DNA from: Caulobacter mirabilis
Lineage (GTDB): Bacteria > Pseudomonadota > Alphaproteobacteria > Caulobacterales > Caulobacteraceae
Direction: 5' to 3'
Length of the DNA: 64,000 nt
NCBI RefSeq assembly: GCF_002749615.1
Contig: NZ_CP024201.1
Location: forward strand, 1,426,001 to 1,490,000
This document shows, piece by piece, positions 1 through 8,297 of this stretch. Below the pieces are notes generated by a model that did no database searches, was not told where the DNA came from, and saw only the letters and a program-made list of their open reading frames with translations. The position numbers and the translations under genes are program-made. Position 1 is the stretch's first letter; each line of letters starts with the position of its first letter.

Positions 1-1
1 C

Positions 2-502
2 ACCCTGATGAACGAGCGCCTCGCCGTCGGCGGCTCCTCGGGCCCCGACTACAAGCTGATCATGGAGCTGGCCCGCCAGACCGACACCGCCACCGGCGCG
101 GCGGCGATCAAGGACGCCGGCTTCCGCGAGAAGCTGGCCGACTGGTACGTCGCCGCCGAGGGCCTCAAGCTGACCCGCTTCCGGACCATGACCGCCCTGT
201 CCCGCGGCCAGACGCCCGGGCCGGAAAGCTCGATCGGCAAGATCATCGCCGCCAACCAGATGCAGGAGATGTCCAACTACGGCGTCGAGCTGGAGGACCA
301 GTACGGCATCCTGACGGACCCGAAGGAAGCCCCGCTCCAGGCGGCCTTCCAGCAGAGCCTGCTCTGGGCGCCGGGCCTGCGCATCGCGGGCGGCACCGAC
401 GAGATCCTGAAGAACATCATCGCCGAACGCGTCCTGGGCCTGCCCGGCGACGTGCGCGTCGACAAGGATGTGGCGTTCAAGGACGTGCCGTCGGGACGGT
501 GA
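2..502 (+). CDS. Acyl-CoA dehydrogenase, C-terminal part (5' end outside window)
   Basis: The frame is open from the first bases of the window and ends at a TGA, so this is the last 167 codons of a longer gene. The C-terminal motif GGTDEILKNIIAERVLGLPGD-like (around residues 130-150 of the visible part) is the usual FAD- and dimer-contacting tail of acyl-CoA dehydrogenases, which oxidise acyl-CoA to trans-2-enoyl-CoA and pass electrons to ETF. The visible part corresponds to the C-terminal four-helix bundle. The catalytic base cannot be assigned because the N-terminal half is missing. An inverted repeat follows the stop. Substrate chain length cannot be inferred. Confidence 0.88.
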   Translation, partial: TLMNERLAVGGSSGPDYKLIMELARQTDTATGAAAIKDAGFREKLADWYVAAEGLKLTRFRTMTALSRGQTPGPESSIGKIIAANQMQEMSNYGVELEDQYGILTDPKEAPLQAAFQQSLLWAPGLRIAGGTDEILKNIIAERVLGLPGDVRVDKDVAFKDVPSGR

Positions 503-509
503 CAGCTTG

Positions 510-638
510 ATCCTCCCCCGTAGGGGGAGGGGGACCGTCCGAAGGACGGTGGAGGGGGTCTAACGCGACCCGGCCTCCACCGTCCTTGGCCCTCTCCACC
601 ATGCTGCGCATGGTCCCCCTCTCCCGGTGGGAGAGGAC
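510..638. repeat. Inverted repeat between acyl-CoA dehydrogenase and CBS gene
   Basis: Two GC-rich arms face each other: TCCCCCGTAGGGGGAGGGGGACC at the left and GGTCCCCCTCTCCCGGTGGGAGAGG at the right, with an inner pair ACGGTGGAGG / CCTCCACCGT. The region could fold into one large hairpin with sub-hairpins. It lies between convergent genes and may also help end both transcripts. Elements of this look are common between genes of Alphaproteobacteria. No second copy of this family was seen in the window. Confidence 0.7.
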
Positions 639-644
639 CCTGGC

Positions 645-1067
645 CTAATGCAGCCGGCCCGGCTTGCTGATTTCCTCCAGGGCCTTGCCGGACTGGCGGG
701 CCTCGGTCTGGCGGGCGAGGTCGCCCAGCGACACGATGCCGACCAGGTTGTGGTCGCGGTCGAGCACCGGCAGCCGGCGGATCTTGCGGTCGGCCATCTG
801 GCCGCAGGCCTCGACCAGCCCGTCGTCGGCGAAGCAGAACTCGACGTCCTTGGTCATCACCTCCAGGACGCTGGTCTCGGGCGGCAGGCCCTTGGCGACC
901 GCTCGCACGACGACGTCGCGATCGGTGACCATGCCGAGCAGCTTCTTGCCGTCGCAGACGGGCAGGGATCCGGCGTCGATGGCGGCCATGGCCTCGGCCA
1001 CGTCGCGCAGATTGGCGTCGGGCCCGGCCACGCGGACATCCCGGGTCATGATGTCGGAAACCTTCAT
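645..1067 (-). CDS. CBS-domain pair protein
   Basis: The 140-residue protein consists of two CBS motifs in tandem (about residues 5-58 and 70-122) and little else. Each has the typical 'G-hydrophobic-V-(T/S)-x-x-D' end (GMVTDRD, GIVSLGD). CBS pairs (Bateman modules) bind adenine nucleotides such as AMP, ATP or SAM; stand-alone ones usually sense energy state or modulate a partner. A strong ribosome site GAGGAGGA lies 7 bases before the ATG. There is no signal peptide, so it is cytoplasmic. It appears monocistronic, and an 18-bp palindrome lies about 115 bases upstream. The partner is unknown. Confidence 0.9.
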   Translation of the reverse strand: MKVSDIMTRDVRVAGPDANLRDVAEAMAAIDAGSLPVCDGKKLLGMVTDRDVVVRAVAKGLPPETSVLEVMTKDVEFCFADDGLVEACGQMADRKIRRLPVLDRDHNLVGIVSLGDLARQTEARQSGKALEEISKPGRLH

Positions 1068-1182
1068 GCGCTGCTCCTCCTCGACGCCGACGGGCGTTCA
1101 AGCGGAGAACGGGCGGCCCCCGATCGCGTTCCCGGGGTCGGTGAACGGGGTGCGGCGGCCTGTCGCACCCCTGACCTTGGAT

Positions 1183-1200
1183 ATCCCTAATTTTAGGGAT
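1183..1200. promoter_or_regulatory. Palindrome upstream of CBS gene, possible operator
   Basis: ATCCCTAA-tt-TTAGGGAT is a perfect 8-bp inverted repeat with a 2-base centre, 116 bases upstream of the CBS gene start in an otherwise GC-rich gap (1068-1315). The spacing resembles the 7-2-7 arrangement of NarL/FixJ-type (LuxR-family) regulator sites. That assignment is inference only. Confidence 0.45.
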
Positions 1201-1315
1201 GGCGGGATCGCGCGACTTGGGAAAATGTTCGCGCCCAATGGCGACGCGCCGGATCGGCGCATCGTCAGGACCGGCGATTGCTTCTGGGGGGAATGTCCTT
1301 CGCCGCGTCCGGAGA

Positions 1316-1348
1316 CGCCCTTCGTCCCGCTCGGCGGGACGAAGGGCG
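1316..1348 (-). terminator. Hairpin downstream of the GH15 gene
   Basis: A perfect 15-bp stem (CGCCCTTCGTCCCGC / GCGGGACGAAGGGCG) with a 3-base loop begins 14 bases after the stop of the GH15 gene. No T-run follows on the minus strand, so it may act as an RNA 3'-end stabiliser or a weak terminator. Confidence 0.5.
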
Positions 1349-1361
1349 GGTTTCCCTCAGC

Positions 1362-3176
1362 CTACGGATCAATCGCGGTCAGCAGCTCGGCTCGTTGCTC
1401 GGCGGGCTTTTCACCGCGCGTCAGGTTGAAGGCGGCGTTGATCAGGCCGATGTGGCTGAACGCCTGCGGGAAGTTGCCGACCTGGCGAGCCGCGTGGGGG
1501 TCGTACTCCTCGGCCAGCAGCCCGACATCGTTGCGGATCGCCAGCAGCCGCTCGAACAGCGCCTCCGCGTCCGCCTGCCGCCCCAGCAGGACATAGGCGT
1601 TCACCAGCCAGAACGAACAGGCCAGGAAGGCGCCTTCGCCCGGCGGCAGGCCGTCGTCGACCCGTTCGGTGTCGTAGCGCAGCACGAAGCCGTCGCGCAG
1701 CAGATCCTGCTCGACCGCCGCCACGGTGCCGACGAAGCGCGGATCATCGGGCACCACGAAGCCCAGCTCGGCCAGCAGCAGCAGGCTGGCGTCCACCGTC
1801 TTGCCGCCATAGGCGCGGGTGAAGGTCCCGCGCTCGGCGTCGAAGCCCTTGGCCTGGATGTCGGCCCGGATCTCCTCGCGCAGGCCGCGCCAGCGCTCCA
1901 GGTCTCCGGGCAGGCCGTAGTTCTCCACCGCCTTGACCGCCCGGTCGACGGCCACCCAGGCCATGACCTTGGAGAAGGTGTAGTGCTTGCGCTCGGAGCG
2001 GTCCTCCCAGATGCCGTCGTCGGGCTCGATCCAGACCTTGGCGACATGGTCGGTCAGGGCCCGTTCCAGCGCCCAGGCCGCCTCGTTGCCGGTCAGGCCG
2101 CCGCGCCGGGCCTGGTGCAGGCTGTCGGCCAGCTCGCCGTAGACGTCCAGCTGGAACTGGGTCGAGGCGGCGTTGCCGATGCGGACCGGGGCCGAGCCCT
2201 CATAGCCCGGCAGCCAGTCGACCTCCCACTCGGTCAGCCGCCGCTCGCCGCCCACGCCGTACATGATGCGCATGTCGGCGGGCGAGCCGGCCACCGCGCG
2301 GAGCAGCCAGTCCCGCCAGGCCTGGGCCTCGTCGTAGTAGCCGGCGTTCATCATCGCCAGCAGGGTCAGGGTCGCGTCCCGGATCCAGCAGTAGCGGTAG
2401 TCCCAGTTGCGCGGGCCGCCGATCTGTTCGGGCAGAGAGGTGGTCGCCGCCGCCACCACCCCGCCGGTCGGGGCATGGGTCAGGGCTTTCAGCGTGATCA
2501 GCGAGCGCCTGATCGGCCCCGACCAGCGGCCGGAGACGTCGCCCCGGGCGCTCCAGTCGGTCCAGAACTGCTCGGTCTCGGCCAGGGCCTGGCGCGGGCT
2601 GATGGCGGGCGGGACGGGGCAGTGGGACGGCGCCCAGGTCAGGGTGAACGGCGTGGTCTCGCCCTCGGCCACGGCGAAGTCGCCGACCAGCCGGCCGCCT
2701 TTCTCCTCGCGGATGCCGACCGGCGTGCGCAGCAGCACCATGTCCGGTCCGGCGATCATCCGGTGGGCGCCGCCTTCCGTCCGCTGCACCCAGGGGCGAT
2801 CGGAGCCGTAGCCGAACCGGGCGAGCAGTTCGGAACGGAACGTCACCCGGCCCCAGTCGCCGTGGACCAGCCGCACCAGCTCCGGCGCCCGGCCGCGCGG
2901 CGGCATGAAGTCGATCACCGTGGCCGCGCCGGTCTCGGTCTCGAACCGGGTCTCCAGGATCAAGGTGTCGCCGCGATAGCGCCGCGTGGCGACCGTGTGG
3001 GGCTCCGTCGGCGCGATCCGCCAGCGGCCGTGGTCCTCCGTTCCCAGCAGGGCGGCCAGGAAGGCGTCGGAATCGAACCTGGGCCAGCACAGCCAGTCGA
3101 TCGAGCCGTCACGCCCGACCAGGGCGCAGGACTCACAGTCCCCGATCAGGGCGTAGTCTTCGATCTTCAGTCGCAT
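1362..3176 (-). CDS. Glycoside hydrolase family 15 (glucoamylase/trehalase-like)
   Basis: The 604-residue protein starts MRLKIEDYALIGD and continues with GRDGSIDWLCWPRFDS, the usual N-terminus of bacterial GH15 glucoamylase-like enzymes. An N-terminal beta domain is followed from about residue 220 by the (alpha/alpha)6 barrel, with the family motif WDYRYCWIRDATLTL and a GEGAF segment that carries a likely catalytic Glu. Members hydrolyse alpha-glucosidic bonds (glucoamylase, or trehalase in some lineages). There is no signal peptide, so it is cytoplasmic. An alternative ATG at 3227 would overlap the stop of the upstream VWA gene (ATGAGTAG), which suggests translational coupling. I chose 3176 because family similarity begins there. 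Confidence 0.9.
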   Translation of the reverse strand: MRLKIEDYALIGDCESCALVGRDGSIDWLCWPRFDSDAFLAALLGTEDHGRWRIAPTEPHTVATRRYRGDTLILETRFETETGAATVIDFMPPRGRAPELVRLVHGDWGRVTFRSELLARFGYGSDRPWVQRTEGGAHRMIAGPDMVLLRTPVGIREEKGGRLVGDFAVAEGETTPFTLTWAPSHCPVPPAISPRQALAETEQFWTDWSARGDVSGRWSGPIRRSLITLKALTHAPTGGVVAAATTSLPEQIGGPRNWDYRYCWIRDATLTLLAMMNAGYYDEAQAWRDWLLRAVAGSPADMRIMYGVGGERRLTEWEVDWLPGYEGSAPVRIGNAASTQFQLDVYGELADSLHQARRGGLTGNEAAWALERALTDHVAKVWIEPDDGIWEDRSERKHYTFSKVMAWVAVDRAVKAVENYGLPGDLERWRGLREEIRADIQAKGFDAERGTFTRAYGGKTVDASLLLLAELGFVVPDDPRFVGTVAAVEQDLLRDGFVLRYDTERVDDGLPPGEGAFLACSFWLVNAYVLLGRQADAEALFERLLAIRNDVGLLAEEYDPHAARQVGNFPQAFSHIGLINAAFNLTRGEKPAEQRAELLTAIDP

Positions 3177-3219
3177 TCGGGAGACAACGCCGGACGGCGG
3201 GACGGGTTCGCCCGGTCGA

Positions 3220-4959
3220 CTACTCATTGATCCGTTTGCCGTCCTGAGCGGCCCGGACCAGCTGGGTGAACTCGGCGCGCAGGCCGAACTCGTCGCGGCC
3301 GCGGGCGCTTTGGGCCAGGTCGAGGATCTGCGGCCAGCCGAAGCCGGTCTCCAGCCTGGGATCGCCGCGCAGCTTCTGGCCGAAGGCGGCGACCGCCACG
3401 GCCCAGCGGGTCGCCTCCGGCGCGGCGGCCAGGGTCGGGCTGGCGTCGGCGCGCGTGATCGGTCGGTCGATCAGCCGCGACGTCGCCTCGCCGGGCAGCT
3501 TGTAGCGGACCTTCAGGAAGGCCAGCTCCGCCGAGGGCGCGGCGGCTGGGCGGGCGGACTGGTAGCGCAGCGGATCGGAGGAGCCCGGCGCGCCGACCGG
3601 GGTGATCTCGTAGATCGCGGTCACCGAGGCGCCCGACCCGACCTCGCCGGCGTCGACCTGGTCGTTGTTGAAGTCCTCGCGATTCAGCATCCGGGTCTCG
3701 TAGCCGATCAGCCGGTACTCGCTGACCTGGGCCGGGTTGAATTCGACCTGGATCTTCACGTCGTCGGCGATCGGGAACAGCGAGCCGGAGAAGTCGTCGC
3801 GGAACAGCTTGCGGGCCTCGTCATAGGTGTCGACGTAGGCGGCGGTCCCGTTCCCGTTCTGGGCCAGGGTCTGCATCATCAGGTCGTTGTAGTTGCCGCG
3901 CCCGAAGCCGTAGACCGACAGGTAGACGCCGGTCTTGCGCTGGTCGGCGACGTAGTCCTTCAGCTTCGAGGGATCGGCCACGCCGACGTTGAAGTCGCCG
4001 TCGGTCAGCAGGATCACCCGGTTGACCGCCTTGGGGTCGAAGTTCTGCTTGGCCAGGTCGTAGGCGAGGGCCAGGCCCTGGCCGCCCGCGGTCGAGCCGC
4101 CGGCCTGCAGTGACTCCAGCGCGCAGCGCATCTTCAGCTTCTGACGGCCGTCGGTCGGGGCCAGCACCGCGCCCGCCGATCCTGCGTAGGCGACCATGGC
4201 CACGGTGTCCTTGGCGCCCAGCTGGCCGATCAGGGTGTTCAGCGCCTTCTTGGCCAGCGGCAGCCGGTCGTCGTCATGCATCGAGCCGGAGGTGTCGATC
4301 AGGAACACCAGGTTCAGCGGCGGCTGTTCGGCGCGCGGCAACTCGTAGCCCTGCAGGCCGATATGGATCAGCCGGCGGTCCTTGGACCAGGGCGACGGCG
4401 CGGTGGCGACGAAGGTGGAGAACGGCTGATCCCGGTTCATCGGCTTGGGATAGGCGTAGTCGAAGTAGTTGATCAGCTCCTCGACCCGCACCGCGTCGGC
4501 GGGCGGCAGCTTGCCGTCCTTCAGGAAGCGCCGGGTGTTGGAATAGGCGGCGGTGTCGACGTCGATCGAGAAGGTCGAGACCGGCTCCTCGACCGTCCGC
4601 CTGATCGGATTGGCGACGGCGGACGGGTATTTCTCGGTCTCGACGGCGCCCGGCCGCGGTCCGGGGTAGGGCGTCACGCCCGGCGGAAGCGGCGGGGCGG
4701 GCGCGATCAGCATCTGGGGCGCGGGCTTGGCCAGGAAGCCGGCGCTGGGAGCAGCGAGGCCGGCTCTTCCGCGGACGAAGCGGGCTTCCTCGTTGTAGGT
4801 CGATGGCCTGAAACCCAGCGTCTCGCAGGCCGCCGCCGTGGGCTCTCCGTCCAGGGCCGTCGCGGGCGCGGCGTAGGCCGACGGCGCCGCCGAGGCCGCC
4901 AGGAGCGCGGCGGTCACGCTGAGGCTGACGATAGGGCGAAGAGACCTGGCTCCAGGCAT
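3220..4959 (-). CDS. Secreted VWA-domain protein (YfbK-like)
   Basis: The 579-residue protein has a signal peptide (first ~30 residues, ending near AYAAPA), a proline-rich segment, a VWA N-terminal extension (about 100-200), a VWA domain with a complete MIDAS start DTSGSM near residue 221 and TDGDFNVG further on, and a C-terminal domain like that of E. coli YfbK (DUF3520). Such proteins bind a divalent metal and probably mediate protein contacts in the periplasm; no enzymatic role is known. It precedes the GH15 gene with overlapping or near-touching ends. The start is set by the signal peptide. Confidence 0.88.
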   Translation of the reverse strand: MPGARSLRPIVSLSVTAALLAASAAPSAYAAPATALDGEPTAAACETLGFRPSTYNEEARFVRGRAGLAAPSAGFLAKPAPQMLIAPAPPLPPGVTPYPGPRPGAVETEKYPSAVANPIRRTVEEPVSTFSIDVDTAAYSNTRRFLKDGKLPPADAVRVEELINYFDYAYPKPMNRDQPFSTFVATAPSPWSKDRRLIHIGLQGYELPRAEQPPLNLVFLIDTSGSMHDDDRLPLAKKALNTLIGQLGAKDTVAMVAYAGSAGAVLAPTDGRQKLKMRCALESLQAGGSTAGGQGLALAYDLAKQNFDPKAVNRVILLTDGDFNVGVADPSKLKDYVADQRKTGVYLSVYGFGRGNYNDLMMQTLAQNGNGTAAYVDTYDEARKLFRDDFSGSLFPIADDVKIQVEFNPAQVSEYRLIGYETRMLNREDFNNDQVDAGEVGSGASVTAIYEITPVGAPGSSDPLRYQSARPAAAPSAELAFLKVRYKLPGEATSRLIDRPITRADASPTLAAAPEATRWAVAVAAFGQKLRGDPRLETGFGWPQILDLAQSARGRDEFGLRAEFTQLVRAAQDGKRINE

Positions 4960-5219
4960 ACGATTCTCTCGATCTTGCGTCCCTGAAACAAACTTCGCTG
5001 TTTCGTACGGCGAAAACAGGGCTTACGAGAGCCCGGATAGGGGCGTTCGGTGATCATTATTCGCGGTTAGTCGCCTGGCAGGCGAACGGCGATCCGTCTT
5101 CGGACTTTCCTCCTCGATTTTGTGGGCGGCACACCCGTCGGGCGAGCTTGACTCGCCCCTTGGGATTGCCAGAGTCACGTTCGCCGAAATGGTTAACGGC
5201 GGGCGCAAGGGGGCTGGAG

Positions 5220-6704
5220 ATGCAGGAGACACGCGACGCCCCGTCCATGGCGGCGGACGCCGGCGCGCCTGATTCCGTGACGGGCGGGCCGGTCCTGCGG
5301 AACGTCTCGATCGCGGCCCTGGTCGGCGCGGTGATTCTGCCGCTGGTCGGCTGCGACACCAGCCCGGACAGCTGGTTCAGCCGGCGGGGCGAGGTCGCCT
5401 GTCCGCGGCCGCAGCTGCCGGCCGGGACCCAGCCGCAGTTCAACGCCCAGCAGATCGAGGTCCGCACCCTGCGCCGGCGCGGCTTCACCGGCGACTTCTT
5501 CTCGCAGCTCGAGCTCGGCCGCCGCTACGAGGGCAAGCGCGCGGCCGACAAGAACCTGCAGGACGAGGTCGAGGCGGCGGTCTGGTACGCCCTGGCCCTG
5601 ACCAATCCGGACGGCTACGCCCCGATCGCCGCCTATGACCGGCGCGGCCAGCAGGGCGCCAAGGGAACGTCGCGCTTCGACGACTGCCGGGCGGTCGAGC
5701 GCCGGATCGCCTATCGCGCGCTCGACGACCTGCTGTCGAAGATGACCACCGACGAGCAGGACGAGGTCCGCAACCGGGTCATCTATGTGCTGTCGACCCA
5801 GGGCGCCGAGGGTTATCGCACCCTGGCCCGGATGCATGACGGCTTCTTCGGGGCCTTCGGCGAGCCGTCCGACAACCGACAGGCGGCGGAGGCGCGCGGC
5901 AAGCCCTACAAGCCCGGCGCGCCGGCGGTGCTGAACCTGTTCCCGCGCAACGACGTCGACGCCTATCTCTACAACTACCTGGCGGTGCAGACCGGCGACG
6001 TCGGCGCCTATGTGATGCTGAAGGACTTCGAGCGGTCCTCGGCGCAACGGGCGGCGGCCGGCGGCTTCGTCGAGCAGAAGGCGCGCCGCTGGATCCCGCC
6101 GTTCGAGTTCTATCCGCCCCAGGCGCCGGAATCGGGGGTGCCGCACTCCGACGAGAGCGACCAGTACAACGACGGCCAGCAGGCCGCGCTGACCCGGCTG
6201 AGGGAACTGCCGTTCGTGCACATCGCCGAGGCGCTGACCTATCTGCGGGTCACGCCCAAGCCGGTGGCCGAGGAGAGGGCGCTCTATCCGGGCGACATCC
6301 AGAGCTTCCAGGCCATGATCGGCCGGCCTCAGACGGGCAGTTTCCAGCCGATCGAGAAGGTCCGGGCCATCCAGTACGCGGCGGTGAACGGATCGCCCAA
6401 GGCGCAGCTGGTCCTGGCCGTGATGTACTCCGAGGGCGTCGGCGTGCCACGCGACTACGCCCGCGCCTTCCATTGGTACGCCGAGGCCGACAAGCAGGGC
6501 TCGGCCGAGGCCAAGTACGCGATGTCGACCTTCTTCTCGCTGGGGGTCCAGGGCGTGGCCGACCAGGACAAGGCCAGCGCCGTGGTCTACCAGATCGACT
6601 CCGCCCTCTCGGGCTTCAAGCCGTCGATCGGCCGGCTGCAGCAGGTGCTGGCCCAGGTGTCGCGGCCCCGGCCGGCGCCGCGCGACAGGGACTATCTGCC
6701 ATGA
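5220..6704 (+). CDS. Sel1-like repeat lipoprotein
   Basis: The start is the ATG preceded by AAGGGGG. The 494-residue product has an N-terminal extension of about 30 residues, a hydrophobic stretch and a lipobox-like LVGC (Cys near 42), so it is probably membrane-anchored. Helical Sel1/TPR-like repeats occur near residues 90-130 (QLELGRRYEG, AAVWYALAL) and clearly near 395-460 (AVMYSEGVGVPRDYARAFHWY, then a second copy). Sel1 repeats are scaffolds for protein contacts, often in envelope biogenesis. Its stop overlaps the next gene's start (ATGA), so the two are cotranslated. The long stretch before the lipobox is odd; a downstream start at 5247 is possible. Confidence 0.78.
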   Translation: MQETRDAPSMAADAGAPDSVTGGPVLRNVSIAALVGAVILPLVGCDTSPDSWFSRRGEVACPRPQLPAGTQPQFNAQQIEVRTLRRRGFTGDFFSQLELGRRYEGKRAADKNLQDEVEAAVWYALALTNPDGYAPIAAYDRRGQQGAKGTSRFDDCRAVERRIAYRALDDLLSKMTTDEQDEVRNRVIYVLSTQGAEGYRTLARMHDGFFGAFGEPSDNRQAAEARGKPYKPGAPAVLNLFPRNDVDAYLYNYLAVQTGDVGAYVMLKDFERSSAQRAAAGGFVEQKARRWIPPFEFYPPQAPESGVPHSDESDQYNDGQQAALTRLRELPFVHIAEALTYLRVTPKPVAEERALYPGDIQSFQAMIGRPQTGSFQPIEKVRAIQYAAVNGSPKAQLVLAVMYSEGVGVPRDYARAFHWYAEADKQGSAEAKYAMSTFFSLGVQGVADQDKASAVVYQIDSALSGFKPSIGRLQQVLAQVSRPRPAPRDRDYLP

Positions 6705-8107
6705 GGATCTCCATGCGTCTCCTGACGGCGGCCGCGGCCGCGATCGCCCTGGCGGCGACGGCGAGCACGGCCGAGGCCTTTCCGGACCAGGCCGCGCGGG
6801 TGGACCAGCAGATCCGGCCCAACTTCGGCGGCCTGATCACCCCGCCGCTGAAGCCGCGGGCCCGGCCCGACCGCTGGAAGCCCGGCCGCTACAAGTGGGG
6901 CCGTCCGCGTCCGGGCTGGCCCGGCGGCTATCCGCCGCCCGGCTGGCGGCCCGACCAGCAGGTCATCACCGTCGACTGCGGCGATCCCTGGGCGGGGCCG
7001 ACGCCGATCTCGGACGCGCTGCAGTACCTGGTCGACGGCGGCATCCTCTATGTCCGCTCACGCGGCGGCGTCTGCCGCGAGACGGTGCTGGTCGAGCGCT
7101 CGGCGATCATCGCCGGGGAGGGAATCCCGCTGTTCGACGCCGGCCCCAATCCGCAGCCGGCCGGCATCTCCGCCCCCGACGGCGCGCCCTGCCTGCGCGT
7201 GGCGCCCGGCGCGCGGGTGGAAGTCCGCGACCTGACCCTGACCGCCGCCAAGGCTGGCCGCGCGGCCTGCGTCGAGGCCTGGGACGCTGAGGTCGCGTTG
7301 GTCCGGACCAAGGTCGACTACTGGGGCGACAGCCCCGCAGTCTACGCCGCCGGCGGACGGCTGATCCTGCGCGAAAGCGTGGTCGACGCCCGCACCTGGG
7401 ACGCGGCCCTTGTCGCCGATGGCGCGGTGCTGGACATCGCCCGCACCCGCATCATCGGCGAGGAGACCGGCGTCGACGTGACCCCGGCCTCGGGCGAGAG
7501 CCGCATCGACCAGACCGGGATCATGACCCGCCAGACCGCCGGTTCGGCCGGCAACGGCGTCCTGGTCCGCGGTCTGCGCAGCGGGTCGGGAAACCTAACC
7601 GTCCGCAACGTCGTGGTCTGCGGCTGGCGCAACGGCCTGCACCTGGACCGCGGGGCCCAGGTCGACGTCTCGCGCAGCCGCTTCTGCCGCACCACGGTCG
7701 GGGTGGTCTCGGACGGCCAGCTGCGGTTCACCGAGTCGGCGATCGGCTCGCAGGACGTGGGCGTCTACATCGCCGGCGGCCATGCCGTGATCCAGCGCAA
7801 CCGCATCCACGACTGGAGCCGGCGGCCGATCTGGGTCGAACGCGGCGCCACCGCCGACGTGGCCGACAACTGGGTCTACTACGACGGCGACTGCTGGGGC
7901 GAGCGCTGGGACCAGGGCCTGCACTGCCTGCGCGGCGACCGGCTGCCCCAGGCCCTGCGCGACGAGAGCGACTTCGGCGGCGACGCCGGGCGCAGCTGGT
8001 GGGAGAGCGACGGCTACGACCGCGGCTACGCCCGCGACGGCGCGCCCTCGGCCCTGCCGCCCTCCCAGCCCCCGTCCAAGCCCAAGCGCGGCTGGGGGCG
8101 GCGGTAG
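6701..8107 (+). CDS. Secreted right-handed beta-helix protein
   Basis: The start ATG overlaps the upstream stop (ATGA). Residues 1-27 form a signal peptide (to STAEAF). A Pro/Arg/Gly-rich segment (about 45-85) follows, then repeated short beta-strand units (about 95-430) with alternating hydrophobic and G/N/D-rich turns, such as DVSRSRFCR and ISGGH-type steps, as in NosD/pectate-lyase-type parallel beta-helices. The tail is Gly/Pro/Arg-rich. Several Cys residues may form disulfides in the periplasm. No catalytic set can be named. Cotranslation with the Sel1 lipoprotein suggests a shared envelope function, perhaps polysaccharide-related. Confidence 0.75.
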   Translation: MRISMRLLTAAAAAIALAATASTAEAFPDQAARVDQQIRPNFGGLITPPLKPRARPDRWKPGRYKWGRPRPGWPGGYPPPGWRPDQQVITVDCGDPWAGPTPISDALQYLVDGGILYVRSRGGVCRETVLVERSAIIAGEGIPLFDAGPNPQPAGISAPDGAPCLRVAPGARVEVRDLTLTAAKAGRAACVEAWDAEVALVRTKVDYWGDSPAVYAAGGRLILRESVVDARTWDAALVADGAVLDIARTRIIGEETGVDVTPASGESRIDQTGIMTRQTAGSAGNGVLVRGLRSGSGNLTVRNVVVCGWRNGLHLDRGAQVDVSRSRFCRTTVGVVSDGQLRFTESAIGSQDVGVYIAGGHAVIQRNRIHDWSRRPIWVERGATADVADNWVYYDGDCWGERWDQGLHCLRGDRLPQALRDESDFGGDAGRSWWESDGYDRGYARDGAPSALPPSQPPSKPKRGWGRR

Positions 8108-8116
8108 GGTGGAGGG

Positions 8117-8285
8117 ACATGTACGCGCAGCGTACGTGTCCCGGATCCTTCCCCACTCCGTCATCCTCGCGCCTGTCGCGAGGACCCATGCGTGGTGCGC
8201 GAAGGAAAGAGAGCGCGGAACGATCCGCCTCCCTTCTGCAGTTCGCTGTGTTCATGGGTCCTCGCGAGGAGCGCGAGGATGACGG
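8117..8285. repeat. Long inverted repeat between beta-helix and amidase genes
   Basis: Two arms face each other: CGTCATCCTCGCG...CGAGGACCCATG (8159-8190) and CATGGGTCCTCGCG...GCGAGGATGACGG (8253-8285), about 60 bases apart. In front of them lies a smaller hairpin, GACATGTACGC-gca-GCGTACGTGTC (8117-8141). This fills the space between two convergent genes. It looks like a MITE/REP-type intergenic element rather than a simple terminator. Confidence 0.7.
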
Positions 8286-8297
8286 ATGTAGAGGCCC

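Noticed and set aside
1278..3230. Long open frame antisense to the GH15 gene (about 650 codons)
   Set aside because: It mirrors the GC-rich codons of a clear GH15 gene, gives a low-complexity protein rich in Gln, Gly, Arg and Val, and has no ribosome site.
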